Shown here piece after piece: positions 22,722 to 34,130 of a DNA stretch of 64,000 bases. Both the position numbers and the translations under genes were made by a program. Numbering within the stretch: position 1 is the first letter of the stretch; the number at the start of each line of letters is the position of its first letter. The DNA lies in NCBI GenBank assembly GCA_035610835.1, contig CM069447.1, positions 38,786,057 to 38,850,056 on the forward strand, written 5' to 3'. This DNA comes from Ophiura sarsii (taxonomy: Eukaryota; Echinodermata; Ophiuroidea; Amphilepidida; Ophiuridae). The notes under the pieces were generated by a model. It was not told where the DNA came from and did not search any database. It worked only from the letters and a program-made list of their open reading frames with translations.

Positions 22722-22889
22722 CTGTGAAAACACACAAAAAACACATAACATTATTTAATACTATGTATCGATCAAATCTTAGATCGAATGTCGGTCATTT
22801 TATTGTTATAAAGATACACTTCATGTAAATGATGCACCCGAATGCTAATGACATTGGGCTAAATGAATGCAAACTTATCCTCTTAACAG

Positions 22890-23640
22890 TCATCTCCTGA
22901 ACGAGAGCCCGTGTCACTTGAGGGCGCTACAAATTGACTGGTGTGCGTCCCCGTGGTCACGTGTACCCGTTAATTTGTGCAATCATTACATTTTCGCTTT
23001 CTACCCTAAATATTTACATAACAAATAATATCTGAACAACTTTAGGGCAGCCAAAAGCTACCAGAATTCTTCGCATTTTCGCTTTTCAACCCTAAATATT
23101 TGCATAACAATTAATATCTGAACAAATTGAGGGCAGCCAAAAGCTACCAGAATTCTTCGCAGCAGCTAGTCCGATGGTTTTTTCTCACCTTTGACCCCAA
23201 AATCTAGCAATACAAGGTCGAAATTACACCTTTTGAGCCTATACCGGGATGAGACTGCCATTTTCAAGGCAAGTGTACACCATTTTAATGAATTTTTAGG
23301 TTAAGTGTGATATGTTTTACATTACATATAAGCATTGAAGTATTACATAGTGATGACTTCTTTAACATTATCTCAGAGATAAGAGACTTATTTTATAGTA
23401 GAAAATCGGTATAATAGGATTTGTTTTCGATCTATGACGTGAGGACGTTCCCTTGGAAACGCAGTCCCGTACCCATACCCGCCATTTATTGAATTGAAAT
23501 ATCAAACTTGCTCGTTACCCAGCAAAACACGGACTCCCGTCACTTGATGCATCGCTTGTGTAAAAACTGCCGGCAGTGCGTCACTAAATAGCACGCCCTC
23601 AAGCCGAACGCGCTCCGGTTCCGGAGCAGACTGCTTAAAG
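22890..23640. mobile_element. Diverged Harbinger-like element, copy 1
   Basis: It is related to the cleaner copy at 60598-61164. Shared strings include TTGAGGGCGCT, TTCCCTTGGAAACGC, GGCAGTGCGTCACTAAATAG and CGCCCTCAA. Its ends are too diverged to set exactly. An internal ~86-bp tandem duplication (CAGCCAAAAGCTACCAGAAT in both units) lies at about 22990-23162. It lies upstream of the Tie Ig1 exon, probably in an intron or promoter region. Confidence 0.7.
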
Positions 23641-23696
23641 TTCAAACAAAATCAAATTTGTGACACGTCAACAGATACATATTGGCTATCAGATTC

Positions 23697-23944
23697 ATGT
23701 CCGTTAGTCCGACGGTCCGCTAGTTCGAATGTTAAAAAAGGTCCGCTATTCTGAAAAGAAATTTGGCCGCTAATCCGAATATAAAATAAGGGTCGCTAGT
23801 CCGAAGGTCCGCTATTCCGAAATGAAATAAGGTCACCTAGTCCGAATTAAAAAAGGTTCGATAGTCCGAATTTAAAATAAGGTCCGCTAGTCCGAACTTA
23901 CAAAGGTCCGCTAGTCCGAATTTGAAATAAGGTCCACTAGTCCG
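23697..23944. repeat. 26-bp minisatellite
   Basis: About ten imperfect units of AAGGTCCGCTAGTCCGAATT with an AAAAT-type spacer. The GTCCGCTAGTCCGA core is repeatedly recognisable, with some units reduced or mutated. Confidence 0.85.
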
Positions 23945-24225
23945 ACAATTATATGAACTCTTTTAAAAAGATCTACATTATTTAATTTTCAATAAAATAC
24001 AGCCAAATTGACCCTCACATCACAAACAAACTAACTATAAATAAATGAATCAAGGAAGACAAACGGATTTTAAATTTAACAAAATAAAATCATATAAATG
24101 TTTTCATTCATTCATCTCTTGGCCAACCTATGAAATAGCTTATTGGTTATCAGTTAGGCTTTCCTTCTTGTGCAGGCGCGGGTTGAGGGGCGCCCCGCCC
24201 CCCCCCCCCACACTCCCGGTAAAAA

Positions 24226-24325
24226 AGAGGGGGGGGGGGGGGAGGGAAGAGAAAATGAAAGAATCGGAGAGAGAAAGAAGAGAGAAAAAAGAAAGAGGGG
24301 AGAAAAGGAGGGGAGATGGGAGGAA
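24226..24325 (+). repeat. Polypurine tract
   Basis: About 100 bases on the plus strand are almost wholly G and A, starting with a G run and preceded by a C run (24198-24209). Proline/glycine-rich and charged frames here are by-products of base composition, not genes. Confidence 0.85.
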
Positions 24326-24559
24326 ATGCCAGGGACCTACAAATGGGACAGGGTGCGATTCATGCCAGCGGTTAATAATTAATATGTAGGCCCATTGATG
24401 TTTTATTGAGGCAGGGCAGTACCAGGCCCGAGCAGGGCGGATGAAAACAACCCTATTTTAGAATGTTGGTTTGGTACTGTCGGTTCATTTGAACGGAAAA
24501 TCATTATTAAAATATGACGATCATTAGTTCATAGAAAGCGTGTATAGCTTGGTATGTGT

Positions 24560-24625
24560 CGGATGGTTGGTTGGTTCGGTCCTGTCATGACTGACAGCTC
24601 GTGACCTACAGACCGTACTACGCCA
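24560..24625 (+). mobile_element. Fragment of the RTE-type LINE 5' region
   Basis: The sequence TCATGACTGACAGCTCGTGAC preceded by TTGGTTGGTT matches the start of the LINE at 39001-39060, including the order of both blocks. Confidence 0.7.
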
Positions 24626-24649
24626 TAGATAACGATGTTCCGCAAAGGA

Positions 24650-25210
24650 GTAGGTCAGAAGTCACAAACTGGTCCAAAAAAAAGTTCACTTCTAATAATG
24701 TTGAGAAATGCACCAATTCTGATTAAACGGGACAAAACTAAAGTTTTACATACTTAATGACCCACAAACTATATATTGTTGGAAAGCTTAAGATTCAAGG
24801 TTTTTTATTTTTGCAAAAAAAGAATCAAATTATACAGGGTGTGTACAATTTTTACAGGGTGGAACATAAAATATTTGATCGTTTTTGCTCCTCACAAAAT
24901 AGTTTGATAGTTTGTACAATTAGGGTTTAGCTGAAAATAGTCACCAAAATCAGAACAACCGCAGAAGGTGCTACCAAATTTGCTAAGAATCATTTGCCCA
25001 AAATGTACACAGGAAAAGTACAGGGTGTCTAAAATTATGATGAAATAATGCATAAAATGAATGTTTGTATATAATATTCTATGAAATTTAGTTAGCATGG
25101 ACCATTTAATTTAAAAGAAAATGGTTATCAAAATGAACTACATGAATATCGTTAAAGTTCCTTTTATTTTGAATACAGGGTGTTCCAAAATAGGTCTAAA
25201 TAGCAAATTT
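24650..25210. repeat. CAGGGTG-bearing dispersed repeat, copy 1
   Basis: It contains four CAGGGTG words, including TATACAGGGTGTGTACAATT then TTTACAGGGTGGAACATAAA, and TACAGGGTGTTCCAAAATAG. TACAGGGTG with CCAAAA is the usual end of Tc1/mariner elements. The same arrangement recurs at 37450-38000, so it is a repeat family with clustered mariner-like termini. Nothing coding. Confidence 0.65.
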
Positions 25211-25822
25211 TTCATAAATCTATGAACAATTCTGTGAAGAAACACTTCTGCTGGCTTTTTTAGTTAAACGTTTTACTACCCAGGGTAGAAAAGGACTGAA
25301 GAGTCACACAAATGAAATAGAGAGACTGCGATTTGGCCATTGTTTAATGAATAAAATGAATAAAACTGTGTATTTTTTACATTAAAACACTCCCCTAAAT
25401 TGAACATCATATTCTAGTAGAGAATGTCTAGATAACAATTCAATATTAGTATTCATAGTAGCAGGCACATGTTATTAACACATATGAGAAGTTTGAAAAC
25501 CTTCCTATGTATACTTTTAAAATGGCATCAATTTCAAAAGTTCTAGTTTTCCGCTATTTTGTGTACAAACCTATGGGCGCCTCATTCACCGGCTCCTCAT
25601 CCACCGATCCCACCCTTGACTCACTCGACGTTTAGATTGATAACTTCACTGTTGCTAAACATGTGGCTTTAATTCTTTTTTTTATTCGGTAGCTGGATAA
25701 ATTGTCTTTAATATGATACCAAGAATGTTATGTTTTTTTGACAACTTCTATTTAAAATAGAGACACGTATCACGATTTTAAGGATTTTTTGAAACGATCC
25801 CACCTTATTTGATATACCTATT

Positions 25823-25966
25823 AGGGTCCATATCCAAACTCTGAGTGCTTTTAAATTGTTTTTCTAGCGATTTCAAAGCGCTTTTCCAACGAAATACCGT
25901 TGGAAAAGCGCTTTTAAATCGATAGAAAAACAATTTAAAAGCACTGAGAGTTTGGATATGGACCCT
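25823..25966. repeat. 144-bp near-perfect hairpin
   Basis: Two 68-bp arms, running AGGGTCCATATCCAAACTCT inward to GCGCTTTTCCAAC, are complementary with three mismatches around an 8-nt loop (GAAATACC). It is probably a foldback MITE. No target duplication longer than a few bases was clear. Confidence 0.92.
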
Positions 25967-26169
25967 TAGTGACCTGTGACCAGTAACAATCACGGAGAGG
26001 GTGTCCAGTATTCAGTTTTATTTGATGTGTCGGTTATATTTTTTTATTCAGAATAATTCATCATGCCTATATGATACATGGGCCTAAATTGAGTTGGACA
26101 TCGATCCTAATACAACTTTTTCTAATCTCATTATATTATTGACAAAACACATCGCTCAACGCAGAAGCT

Positions 26170-26545
26170 ATACATCACGCCCTCTCAAATTCAATTGAAA
26201 GAAATATGCACCCTGATTACATGATTATGGTTGTAATCTTGTTTTCTTGTCTCATCAATTCAATGAAGGAAAAACAAGGCCGGTCCAAATCGTAGCATGT
26301 CTAGAGTTTTACCTCTGTGAAGTTTAATGACCTCTGACCCCATATGATGTGTTAATTTTAATACGCTTATCGACAAGTAACAATTAACATTTTAAGTGAA
26401 CGGATTGAAAATTAATAGTTTAACCCCTAGTGACCCCTTCTTGACCTTTGACTTGGTTATAAGTATTAACCTTTTCTCTTGTCTCATTCATCAAACCAAA
26501 CAAAATGAAACAAGTCCAGTCGAAATCTGAGCATATCTCGAGTTT
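26170..26545. repeat. DR1 satellite, diverged outlier block
   Basis: Strings such as CGGTCCAAATCGTAGCATGT, AAGTTTAATGACC and GACCCCTTCTTGACCTTTGA belong to the satellite at 30655-32885. Confidence 0.75.
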
Positions 26546-28019
26546 ATACACCTATCAGTTGTAAGACGCAAAAAACGACGGACCATTGCCTTCCAAATAC
26601 GCACCCTCCGTCAATTTTTGGACGCACCATTGGTGGATTCTGACGGACCATGACGACGCACCCCGTCGTCAGATATCGTTGACTATAACTGGATAAAACA
26701 CGATGAATACTGGAAATGAAACTACTTTTAATTCACGGGGGATCTGCCCTTATTCGATGTTGTCAACCCTGGCCCTCGAATAATTATATAGACTCCGGAC
26801 CGGGACCGGGATGGACCATGGACGGAACCAAGAGGAGAACTTTTATATGCACAATGTTATGTCTGACTGGTCTGGTCTAAAATTCATAAAATATTTAACT
26901 GATTATCATAAACGTCAGGATGAGGATGAAACAATTTCGAGAACATTCTGCCCATTCTGCTTTCGACCCGTTCAGTGGCGTAACCAGGAGGTGGGGGTGG
27001 GGTGGGGGACTGGGGGTGGGGGACTGGGGTGGGGTGGGCGGCGGGGCATCCTTCATCCCTTTATGTTATACATGTAGGCTTGCGCTTATGCAATAAGGTA
27101 AGTAGAAAATTGGGTTCTCGAACGGTGTATAACCAAAATTGGGTTCTCGAAAGTGTATTTAAACATTTGAACTTCGGATTTGAAATTACACCTTCTATAA
27201 ACCATTAAAGGATTGAAGGGAGCACTTTAAAAATACCAACAACATTTCTAATTTAATCATCAATATCACCCATATACTTCGAGAAAAGGCATCTAAAAAG
27301 GCGGAACATACACGTACCGCTATTGTGATAAGTCCCCCCGGGGCTCCCCCCTCCCACCGTTATGCCCCCCCCAAATGAAATTACAAACTCGATGTGAACT
27401 TTTGTAAACTAAAACAAATAGTCAGATATGCCCCCCCCCTGATGATCCACATGCGATGCCCCCTAAATTTGACTAAAATTGCATGGACAACACGGCCACG
27501 GGTGATTACGAGTGGTTCCCCCGGTAGAGTAGTCTCAGGCCAAGACCCGGGGGGGGGGGGGGGGGGGGGTTACTCGCCTAAGATGGTATACGGGGCGTGC
27601 CGCTCTATCTAATGGGTAGCTTTTTGGGCACAAAATCCCTAAACATAGAGTATGATTTTGTGCTGGAAATCCCTAATGATGGGGTCACTTTTTACAAGTG
27701 GGTCTATTTTCGCGATTTTTGTGTCTATTTTCGCGAAAATTTGCAAAAATTAGGTCTATTTTCCCGATAATGTGCGAAAATTGGGTCTAAAATGAAGCAA
27801 AACCCCTAAAAATGGGTAACGTTTTTTCCAAAAACACCCTGGAAGGGTAGGGGTTTTGAATCTCCAGCGGCACCCCCCCCCCCCCCCCCCCCCCCCCCCC
27901 CGACCAAACCAAATCCGAGTACCGGGGGCTGTGGCCTGTGATCAAGGGAGTGGTCATAACCAGTCATATCGGAGACTGTCATTTCATTTCGGTGATTTCG
28001 GTGATGGGGACAACAGTAA

Positions 28020-28240
28020 CAGTGGCGGATCCAGGATTAAAATTTACGGGGTGGGGGGGGGGGGGGGGGGGGGGGGCTGACCAAGACTGTTTTGTAATTG
28101 GTACCAAATCGTAAAAGGTCCCCAACATGAAAGGTACAGTGGTACACAAAAAAAAGGTATATTGTCAAATTTTACGATGGGCGCCCGCCAACCCCCCCCC
28201 CCCCCCCCCCCCCCTCCCCCGGACGGTGTATCCGCCACTG
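28020..28240. mobile_element. hAT-like MITE with CAGTGGCGGATCC ends and homopolymer tracts
   Basis: It starts CAGTGGCGGATCCAGG and ends GTATCCGCCACTG, a terminal inverted pair typical of hAT elements. A 24-nt poly-G tract (28053-28076) and a C tract (28192-28214) lie just inside the two ends. The 8-bp flanks (AACAGTAA and GACAGGGT) do not match. Confidence 0.65.
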
Positions 28241-28288
28241 GACAGGGTGGAAAGCCTGGCAGGGGATGCCCCGGCTCTCTCAGCTGGG

Positions 28289-28360
28289 CCTGGCCTCGAA
28301 TGTATTTTAAATACATTCGAGGCCAGGTGTTAAGGGTTGTTAATAACAACCCTTAACACC
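28289..28360. repeat. Two overlapping perfect palindromes
   Basis: 28289-28327 has two 19-bp arms around one base (CCTGGCCTCGAATGTATTT and its complement). 28326-28360 has two 17-bp arms around one base (GGTGTTAAGGGTTGTTA and its complement). The two share a GG. Neither has a mismatch. Confidence 0.95.
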
Positions 28361-29471
28361 ATTTGGCCTTATTTCCGGGCGGCTGGGCTCTATTAAAAAT
28401 AGTGTTTTGTTTTGTTCAAATCAAATATCTCCCAGTTTTTTTTCTCTCTTTTAATACCCGACTTTTTGTTGTTTGATGTCTGTGTCCGTGAGCTTGATTG
28501 ACAAATTATGTGTGACCTTTCTTCGGGGGGGGGGGGGGGCGGTGGGAGGGTACTCGCCTAAGCGGTGGCGCTACATGTAGTGCCGCTTAGTCGCTTTTTG
28601 CTAAAAAAAAAACATAATGGGGTATGATTTTGTGATGGAAAATCTCTAAAAATAAAAAAATTGCCCCACTTGCTACAGATGGTTCTATTTTAAAATCCTT
28701 ACAAATGGGTATATTTTCACGAATTGCGAAGATTGGGTCTAGTTTTCCACAAAGAAAACCATATAAATGGGTGTATTTTCGCGAATGCGAAATTTTGGTC
28801 TATTTTCCAGATAATTTGCGAACGGGGTCTATAAATGAAGCAAAATCCTTAGAAATGGGTACAATTTTTTCAAAAAATCACCTTTTAGAAATGGGTAGGC
28901 CTCTGTTTTTTTATTTGAATCTCCTGTCGCACATCCCCGACCAAATTCAATTCCGGGGGCCTGTCCTACTACCTCTGTGTTCTTAGATTGTTCTGCGCTG
29001 TGTGCGGAAGAGCGCAATGCTGATCCCTATCTTATACCATGAAGATGCTTGTATACGTGACACTTCTCTTAAAATGAAAGGTTCTCGGTCTACTGCGGTT
29101 CCTTGTTTTTTTCGTTTGCCAAACTCTTGTATTGATGATCGAGTGATTTCAGGCATTTTAGAGCATGCGGTATAAAATATCGGAGTGATGTTTGCGGTAT
29201 TAAAGTGGAGCCTGGTTGGCGGTATTAAGGAGTTATGTGGTATAGTAGCCCTATAGCGTATATTTAAAGGTCGTATTTTGTTGTTCGTAAACAGATGTAC
29301 ACTGTGACGCACCCATGTAAAGTGACGGACCTTGACGCACCCTCCGTCATTTTTTTGACGGACCAAAGGCTGCCACTGACGTACCCTCCGTCAATTTTTT
29401 TGGTTAACGACGCACCCACGACGCACCTCTCCCAGGGGTCATAGGGTGCGTCTTACAACTGATAGGTGTAT

Positions 29472-30094
29472 TACACAGGCGTGTTCAAGATGGTGTTGAC
29501 CTAAAACTGATATAACAGCAAATGGGATCCAGTGTTCACTGCTAAATGCTGTGATACCTATAGATTTAATGATAGAAATAATGCCATAATAGCTGCTGCT
29601 ATTTGTTTGATTACATCTGCACATATCTTGTCCGGGTGTTCTGACAAACGATAGATGGTGTTGATTGCTTGCACAGCAAAAAGCTGATGTCGGCAGACGC
29701 GAAGGGGACGGACAAAAGCCCGTCCCCGCAGCGACCTGATAAATCCACCAAACCTGGCCAATCAAAAGGACTGGCGGTGCACAAATATTTGCGTCAATAC
29801 TATTTTAAGCACTATAGAAGTGTTGAACTAATAAACTGTTAATATTTATTAACCAGAAATGTTTAAATAAACTATTTATAAAAGTCGGAAGAACAGCATT
29901 ACAATTAAGTATACGAAGAGTATGTGTTCAACTTTTCTTTTCATGGAGGCTCCCTTAGGAGTCATAAAACGTACAGTGGATTATCCAGGTCCTCACAGAT
30001 TCGCCGTTCGAAATCAGTGTAGTGAGTGATCGATTCCAGTTCTAGGGTTGACCCGGCTTACCATGGCTATATGTCTATGGTTATGCTTGTTAAA
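29472..30094. other. Unassigned sequence
   Basis: A GGGACGG/CCGTCCC hairpin lies at about 29706-29728. Two overlapping frames read on the minus strand (29439-29765), but no family was recognised. Confidence 0.35.
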
Positions 30095-30684
30095 ATTGGA
30101 GGCCTATTACACTGCCCAATGTTGATTACAAATTAGCTACCAAAGTGATTGCAAATAGTTTAAGACTGTATTAAACTCTGTAATTTCTAGTGATCAAACA
30201 GGTTTTTTATCTAACAGGTATATTAGTGAAAGTGTGCGGCTATAGTTCATGACATAATTGATGCAGATCTAAACAATATGACTGACGCTCTTTTCTCCAT
30301 TGATTTAAAAATAGCCTATGATAAATTAGAGTGGAAGTATGCCTGGAGTACTTTGGTTTCGATAACGAGTTGAGAAAATGATTTATCTCGCGGTGTGTCC
30401 TGCAAGGATGTCCGCTGAGTTGTTATATTTTCATTTTATGTGCAGAATTGATGGCTATTTCTATCAGAAATAACAATGATATTAAAGGTCTCCAAATTGA
30501 TAATGAGACCCATGTAAAAATAACCCAATTTGCAGTTGACACCACAATAATTTTAGATGGTTCAACAAATTCAATTTTGAAAGCCATTAAGATTGTGAAG
30601 AATTTTGGGTACATATCTGGTTTACTTTTAAATGTTGATAAATCTGTGTTCTTTAATCCTGTAAAGTTCAATGACCCCTATTGA
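30095..30684 (+). pseudogene. Reverse-transcriptase relic of an L1/Tx1-like LINE
   Basis: Conceptual translation shows VDYKLATKVIANSLR, then ISSDQTGFLSNRYISESVRL, as in motifs before the RT active site. The stretch 30448-30684 reads AISIRNNNDIKGLQI, KITQFAVDTTIILDGST and SGLLLNVDKS. The catalytic YADD is changed to FAVD, and stops and frameshifts separate the blocks. It was an RNA-templated DNA polymerase and is now dead. It is cut off where the DR1 satellite begins. Confidence 0.8.
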
Positions 30685-32885
30685 CCCCTTCTTAACCTTT
30701 GACCTGGTCAATATCATTGACTTATTTTCTTGGCTCATCAAACCAAACAAGATGCAACAAACCTGGTCCAAATCGGAGCATGTCTTAACTTTTAACCCTG
30801 CAAAGTTCAATGACCTATATTGACCACTTCTTGACCTTTGACCTGGTCAATATGATTGACTTATTTTCTTAGCTCATCAAACCAAACAAGATGCAACAAA
30901 CCCGGTCCAAATCGGATCATGTCTTAACTTTGTAAAGTTCAATGACCCGTATTGACCCCTTCTTGACCTTTGACCTGGTCAATATGATTGATTTTTTTCT
31001 TGTCTCACCAATGCCTACAAAATGAAACAAGTCCGGTCCAAATGGGAGCATATCTCACGTTTTACCTTGTATAGGTAAATGACCCCTAGTGACCCCGCAT
31101 GACACGTCAATTATAATCGCTGAGATCGCTGTATGTGCACATGGACCTAAGGAATATTTTGACCAATTCTAATGCACATCAGTCATTTCCTCTGAGACGA
31201 GAAGCATTTTAGGTGAATGGATTGAAAATTGACGTTTTGACTCCTAGTGACCCCTTCTTGACCAAACTTATAATTGACTTTTTTTCTTGGCTTATCGATG
31301 CGCACAAAAAAAAGTAATCCGGTCAAAATCAGAGTATGTCTTCAGTTCTACACCTGTATAGTTCAATGACCCCTAGTAACCCCGTTTGACATGTCACTTT
31401 TAGTGGAGAAGCACCCTATATGAACATGGATTGGAGGTATCTTTTGACCAATTCTGAGTATCATCAGTCATTTTCTCTCGGACAAGTAGTATTTTGAGTG
31501 AATGGAGTTAAAATTAACATTTTGACCTCTAGTGACCCCAAACATTCTTCGATTTAAAAAACCGAACTATTATATATGCGTACGGTCAAAAGGAATATGT
31601 TGACCAATTCTGACGATCCTAGGTCATTTCACTAAATTGCAACAACGTTTTGACCCCTAATTACCCTTGTGTGACCTTTGACCTCTTATGATTTACAACC
31701 TAAGTAGTGGTGCACATGCGCGAAGCCAATATAAACTAGATCTTGCTCTGGTCTAAGACCAGGCTACCTTGTTTTTTTATGAGAAAATGATCCCTAGTGA
31801 CATTTTGACTCTAGTGACCTTTGACTTTTGACCTGGTTATAATGATTGATTTATTTTCTTGGCTCAACAATCCAAACAAGATGCAACAAACTCGGTCCAA
31901 ATCGGATCATGTCTTAACTTTTACCCCTGTAAAGTTCAATGACCCCTATTGACCCCTTTTTGACCTTTGACCTGGTCAATATGATTAACTTATTTTCTTG
32001 GCTCATCAAACCAAACAAGATGCCACAAAACTTTTATCCCTGTAAAGTTCAATGACCCCTATTGACCCCTTCTTGACCGTTGACATGGTTATTATGATTG
32101 ACTTATTTTCTTGGCTCATTAATCCAAACAAGATGCAATAAACCCGGTCCAAATCGGAGCATGTCTTAACTTTTACTACTGTAAAGTTCTATGACCCCTA
32201 GTGACCCCGTATGACATGTCACTTTTAATCGCTGAAGACCCTATATGAGCATGGACCAAAGGAATTGTTTGACCAATTCTGACGGTCATAAGTCATTTCC
32301 TCTGAGACAAGATACATTTTAAAGGTAGATGTTCCGATTTTCAACTTGAAGTTTTCTATTCGACATGAAAGGTCATCCTCAAAAAAGTCGTATTCCAAAG
32401 TTTGAGTTGCATAACTCTAATGGTTCTTATTTTAGACGCACAAGATGCCGTGAAATGTGCCCATTGAGTTGTACACAAACTATATTGGTGGTTACCACTT
32501 TTCGCGGTAATTCGATGTTATTTCACCGATTTCTTCGTAATCATACTGATTTGGACCGTCAAATTTCAGTATGTTAATCAGAAAAATATGATCTTTCATA
32601 TGATATGAAAATCTTCATATGTTTGAGAAAAATCTGTGTTATGAAAATGTGATCGGGTCATCTACCTTTAAGTGAAATGGGTAATAATTATTATTTTGAC
32701 CCCTAGTGCCCCAAATAATTTTTGATTTTAAAAACCGAACTATTATATATGCGTACGGTCATAATGAATATGTGGACCGATTCTGACGATCCTAGGTAAT
32801 TTCACTCAATTGAAACAGCGTTTTAAGTGAAAATCACGTTTTGACCCCTAGTGACCCCCGTGTGACCTTTGACCCCAAACTCAGA
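30655..32885. repeat. DR1-bearing satellite array
   Basis: Units of about 120-130 bp carry GTAAAGTTCAATGACCCCTA, TTCTTGACCTTTGACCTGGT, TCATCAAACCAAACAAGATG and GGTCCAAATCGGAGCATGTC. Longer variant units include TTGACCAATTCTGA. TGACCTTTGACCT is perfect at 30832-30844, 30964-30976, 31672-31684 and 31961-31973, and near-perfect at 30692 and 32863. This is the complement of AGGTCA-A-AGGTCA, the DR1 site of HNF4/RXR-type nuclear receptors. A TTAA-type MITE is inserted at 32323. Confidence 0.85.
32323..32667. mobile_element. 345-bp TTAA-flanked MITE
   Basis: It is flanked by TTAA at 32319-32322 and 32668-32671, with terminal inverted repeats AGGTAGATG. It interrupts a satellite unit whose other copies (near 31207 and 31490) read through as CATTTTAGGTGAATGG or CATTTTGAGTGAATGG. 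Confidence 0.85.
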
Positions 32886-33029
32886 AGACCCTATATGAAG
32901 GTTAGGTGGGGGTTCTACTTACCAAGTCTGGTGATTGTAGCATGTAAGATGTAGGAGGAGATGCATTTTGTAGATGGGTTTGAGGAAAGAAAGAAATCAG
33001 GAAGAAAGAAAGAAACACGACAGATAGAA

Positions 33030-33151
33030 TACCTTGATTTTCGAAAAAATCAAGGTAAGAAACGGAAGGAATAGAGTATATTGGCTCGCTACGCAGCCAA
33101 TATAAGAAACGGCAGAGATAGAGTACCTCGATTTTTGAAAAAATCAAGGTA
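33030..33151. repeat. Three consecutive hairpins
   Basis: 33030-33057 reads TACCTTGATTTTCGAAAAAA then TCAAGGTA. 33077-33104 is TATATTGGCT-cgctacgc-AGCCAATATA. 33124-33151 reads TACCTCGATTTTTGAAAAAA then TCAAGGTA. The outer two are near copies, and AGAAACGG(A/C) follows the first and second. Confidence 0.85.
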
Positions 33152-33289
33152 AATAGCACCAGGGTACATGAATTCTCATTTTACCAAATTTTCCAACACC
33201 CACAGGTATAATAGGGGCAGTGTAAGACAGTTTTCAGGTTCCTAAAGCTGACGGTCAGCAGTGCAATACATTTTTCTTTACTGGCATGA

Positions 33290-33656
33290 CTGGTATTTGG
33301 AAATTGAACTTGCTACCAACTCATGTTAAGATATCCAAAACCCACGGGCAGCTCAAAAAGGCAGTAAAAAATCACTTTATATCTTTTTTCATCCGTTTTT
33401 ATGTGCAGTTGTTTCATAAAAAGTGCAATAGTTTGTGTGTGCAAATATAAATGATGTTTTAATATGTGCTGTTTTAATATTTTTAGGACCCCAATGGAAA
33501 TAATCCCTTTTTAGGGCTTTCTTGGGCTATCCTTGGCATTATATGTTTTCTTTTATAAATATGTTGTGTAAATTGTTGTAATTATTAAGATTTGTATATA
33601 AATCTGATGTATTGTATATCTGTGTTTTGATATGAAATAAAACTAAACTAACCAGA
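33290..33656 (+). pseudogene. LINE 3' end relic
   Basis: A frame reads GIWKLNLLPTHVKISKTHG then QLKKAVKNHFISFF. This resembles the LWN-LP...LKKxxKxHF block at the C-terminus of CR1-like LINE ORFs. The untranslated sequence that follows ends AAATAAAACTAAACTAA, a plausible LINE tail. Confidence 0.6.
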
Positions 33657-34130
33657 CATGGCAACAACTTTTTTTCTTTTCTTTTTGAGTTATCTTTGCA
33701 GAACATAAAAAGGGTAAAAAAATGGCAACAACTTGATGAAATACATGTCAATATATTGACAAAAATATGTGGTATCACAACCTATTGTATTTTGTATAAA
33801 GGACAACATAATAATGGACAACTATTTAGGCCAAATTTCGATCGCGTGATAAGCAATATCGCAGTTGGCTCACAAAAAAACCATGCAATAATAAATAATA
33901 AAATCCAATTACCTTTAAGGTACACATTTTCAATATCTTTAGAGGTCTACATGTAGTATGCATCAATACATCCATTATCACTTAAAGTAGGGCGCATTTG
34001 ATTTTCTTTTGTAATTTCAACCGTCATATTTTAATCGTTTATGTTTCAATGAGTTTATTTGAGACAGCACACAACACCGATTTTGCAACTGAAAGTGTCA
34101 AAGATGTAGTCATCGATACGAATAGACCTA

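Larger units (their letters stand above)
27545..28970. repeat. Two-copy repeat with TCTATTTTCGCGA words, about 27545-27940 and 28525-28970
   Basis: Both copies begin with a poly-G tract and a TACTCGCCTAAG string. They then share GGGTCTATTTT, TTCGCGAA, AAATGAAGCAAAA and AAATGGGTA. They end with TTTGAATCTCC, a GACCAAA word and CCGGGGGC. The first carries a 29-nt poly-C tract (27873-27901). Confidence 0.75.
26546..29471. repeat. 2.9-kb segment bounded by a 25-bp perfect inverted repeat
   Basis: Positions 26546-26570 (core CACCTATCAGTTGTAAGACG) are exactly complementary to 29447-29471. Inside each end lie GACGGACC and ACGCACCCTCCGTC words. The interior contains several repeats and hAT-like ends. 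It may be a composite transposon with TIRs, but no target duplication was found. Confidence 0.6.

Noticed and set aside
28012..28248. 8-bp target duplication for the CAGTGGCGGATCC element
   Set aside because: The flanks AACAGTAA and GACAGGGT do not match, so the element is supported only by its TIRs.
28044..28356. Poly-Pro and poly-Gly proteins
   Set aside because: They are by-products of G and C homopolymers inside a hAT-like repeat.
28983..29366. 127-codon minus-strand frame, with a plus-strand protein-like stretch at about 28980-29180
   Set aside because: The plus-strand reading needs a frameshift and contains stops. No family was recognised on either strand.
29439..29765. 108-codon minus-strand frame and an overlapping 67-codon frame
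   Set aside because: No domain or family could be recognised, no splice context, and two equally open frames overlap.
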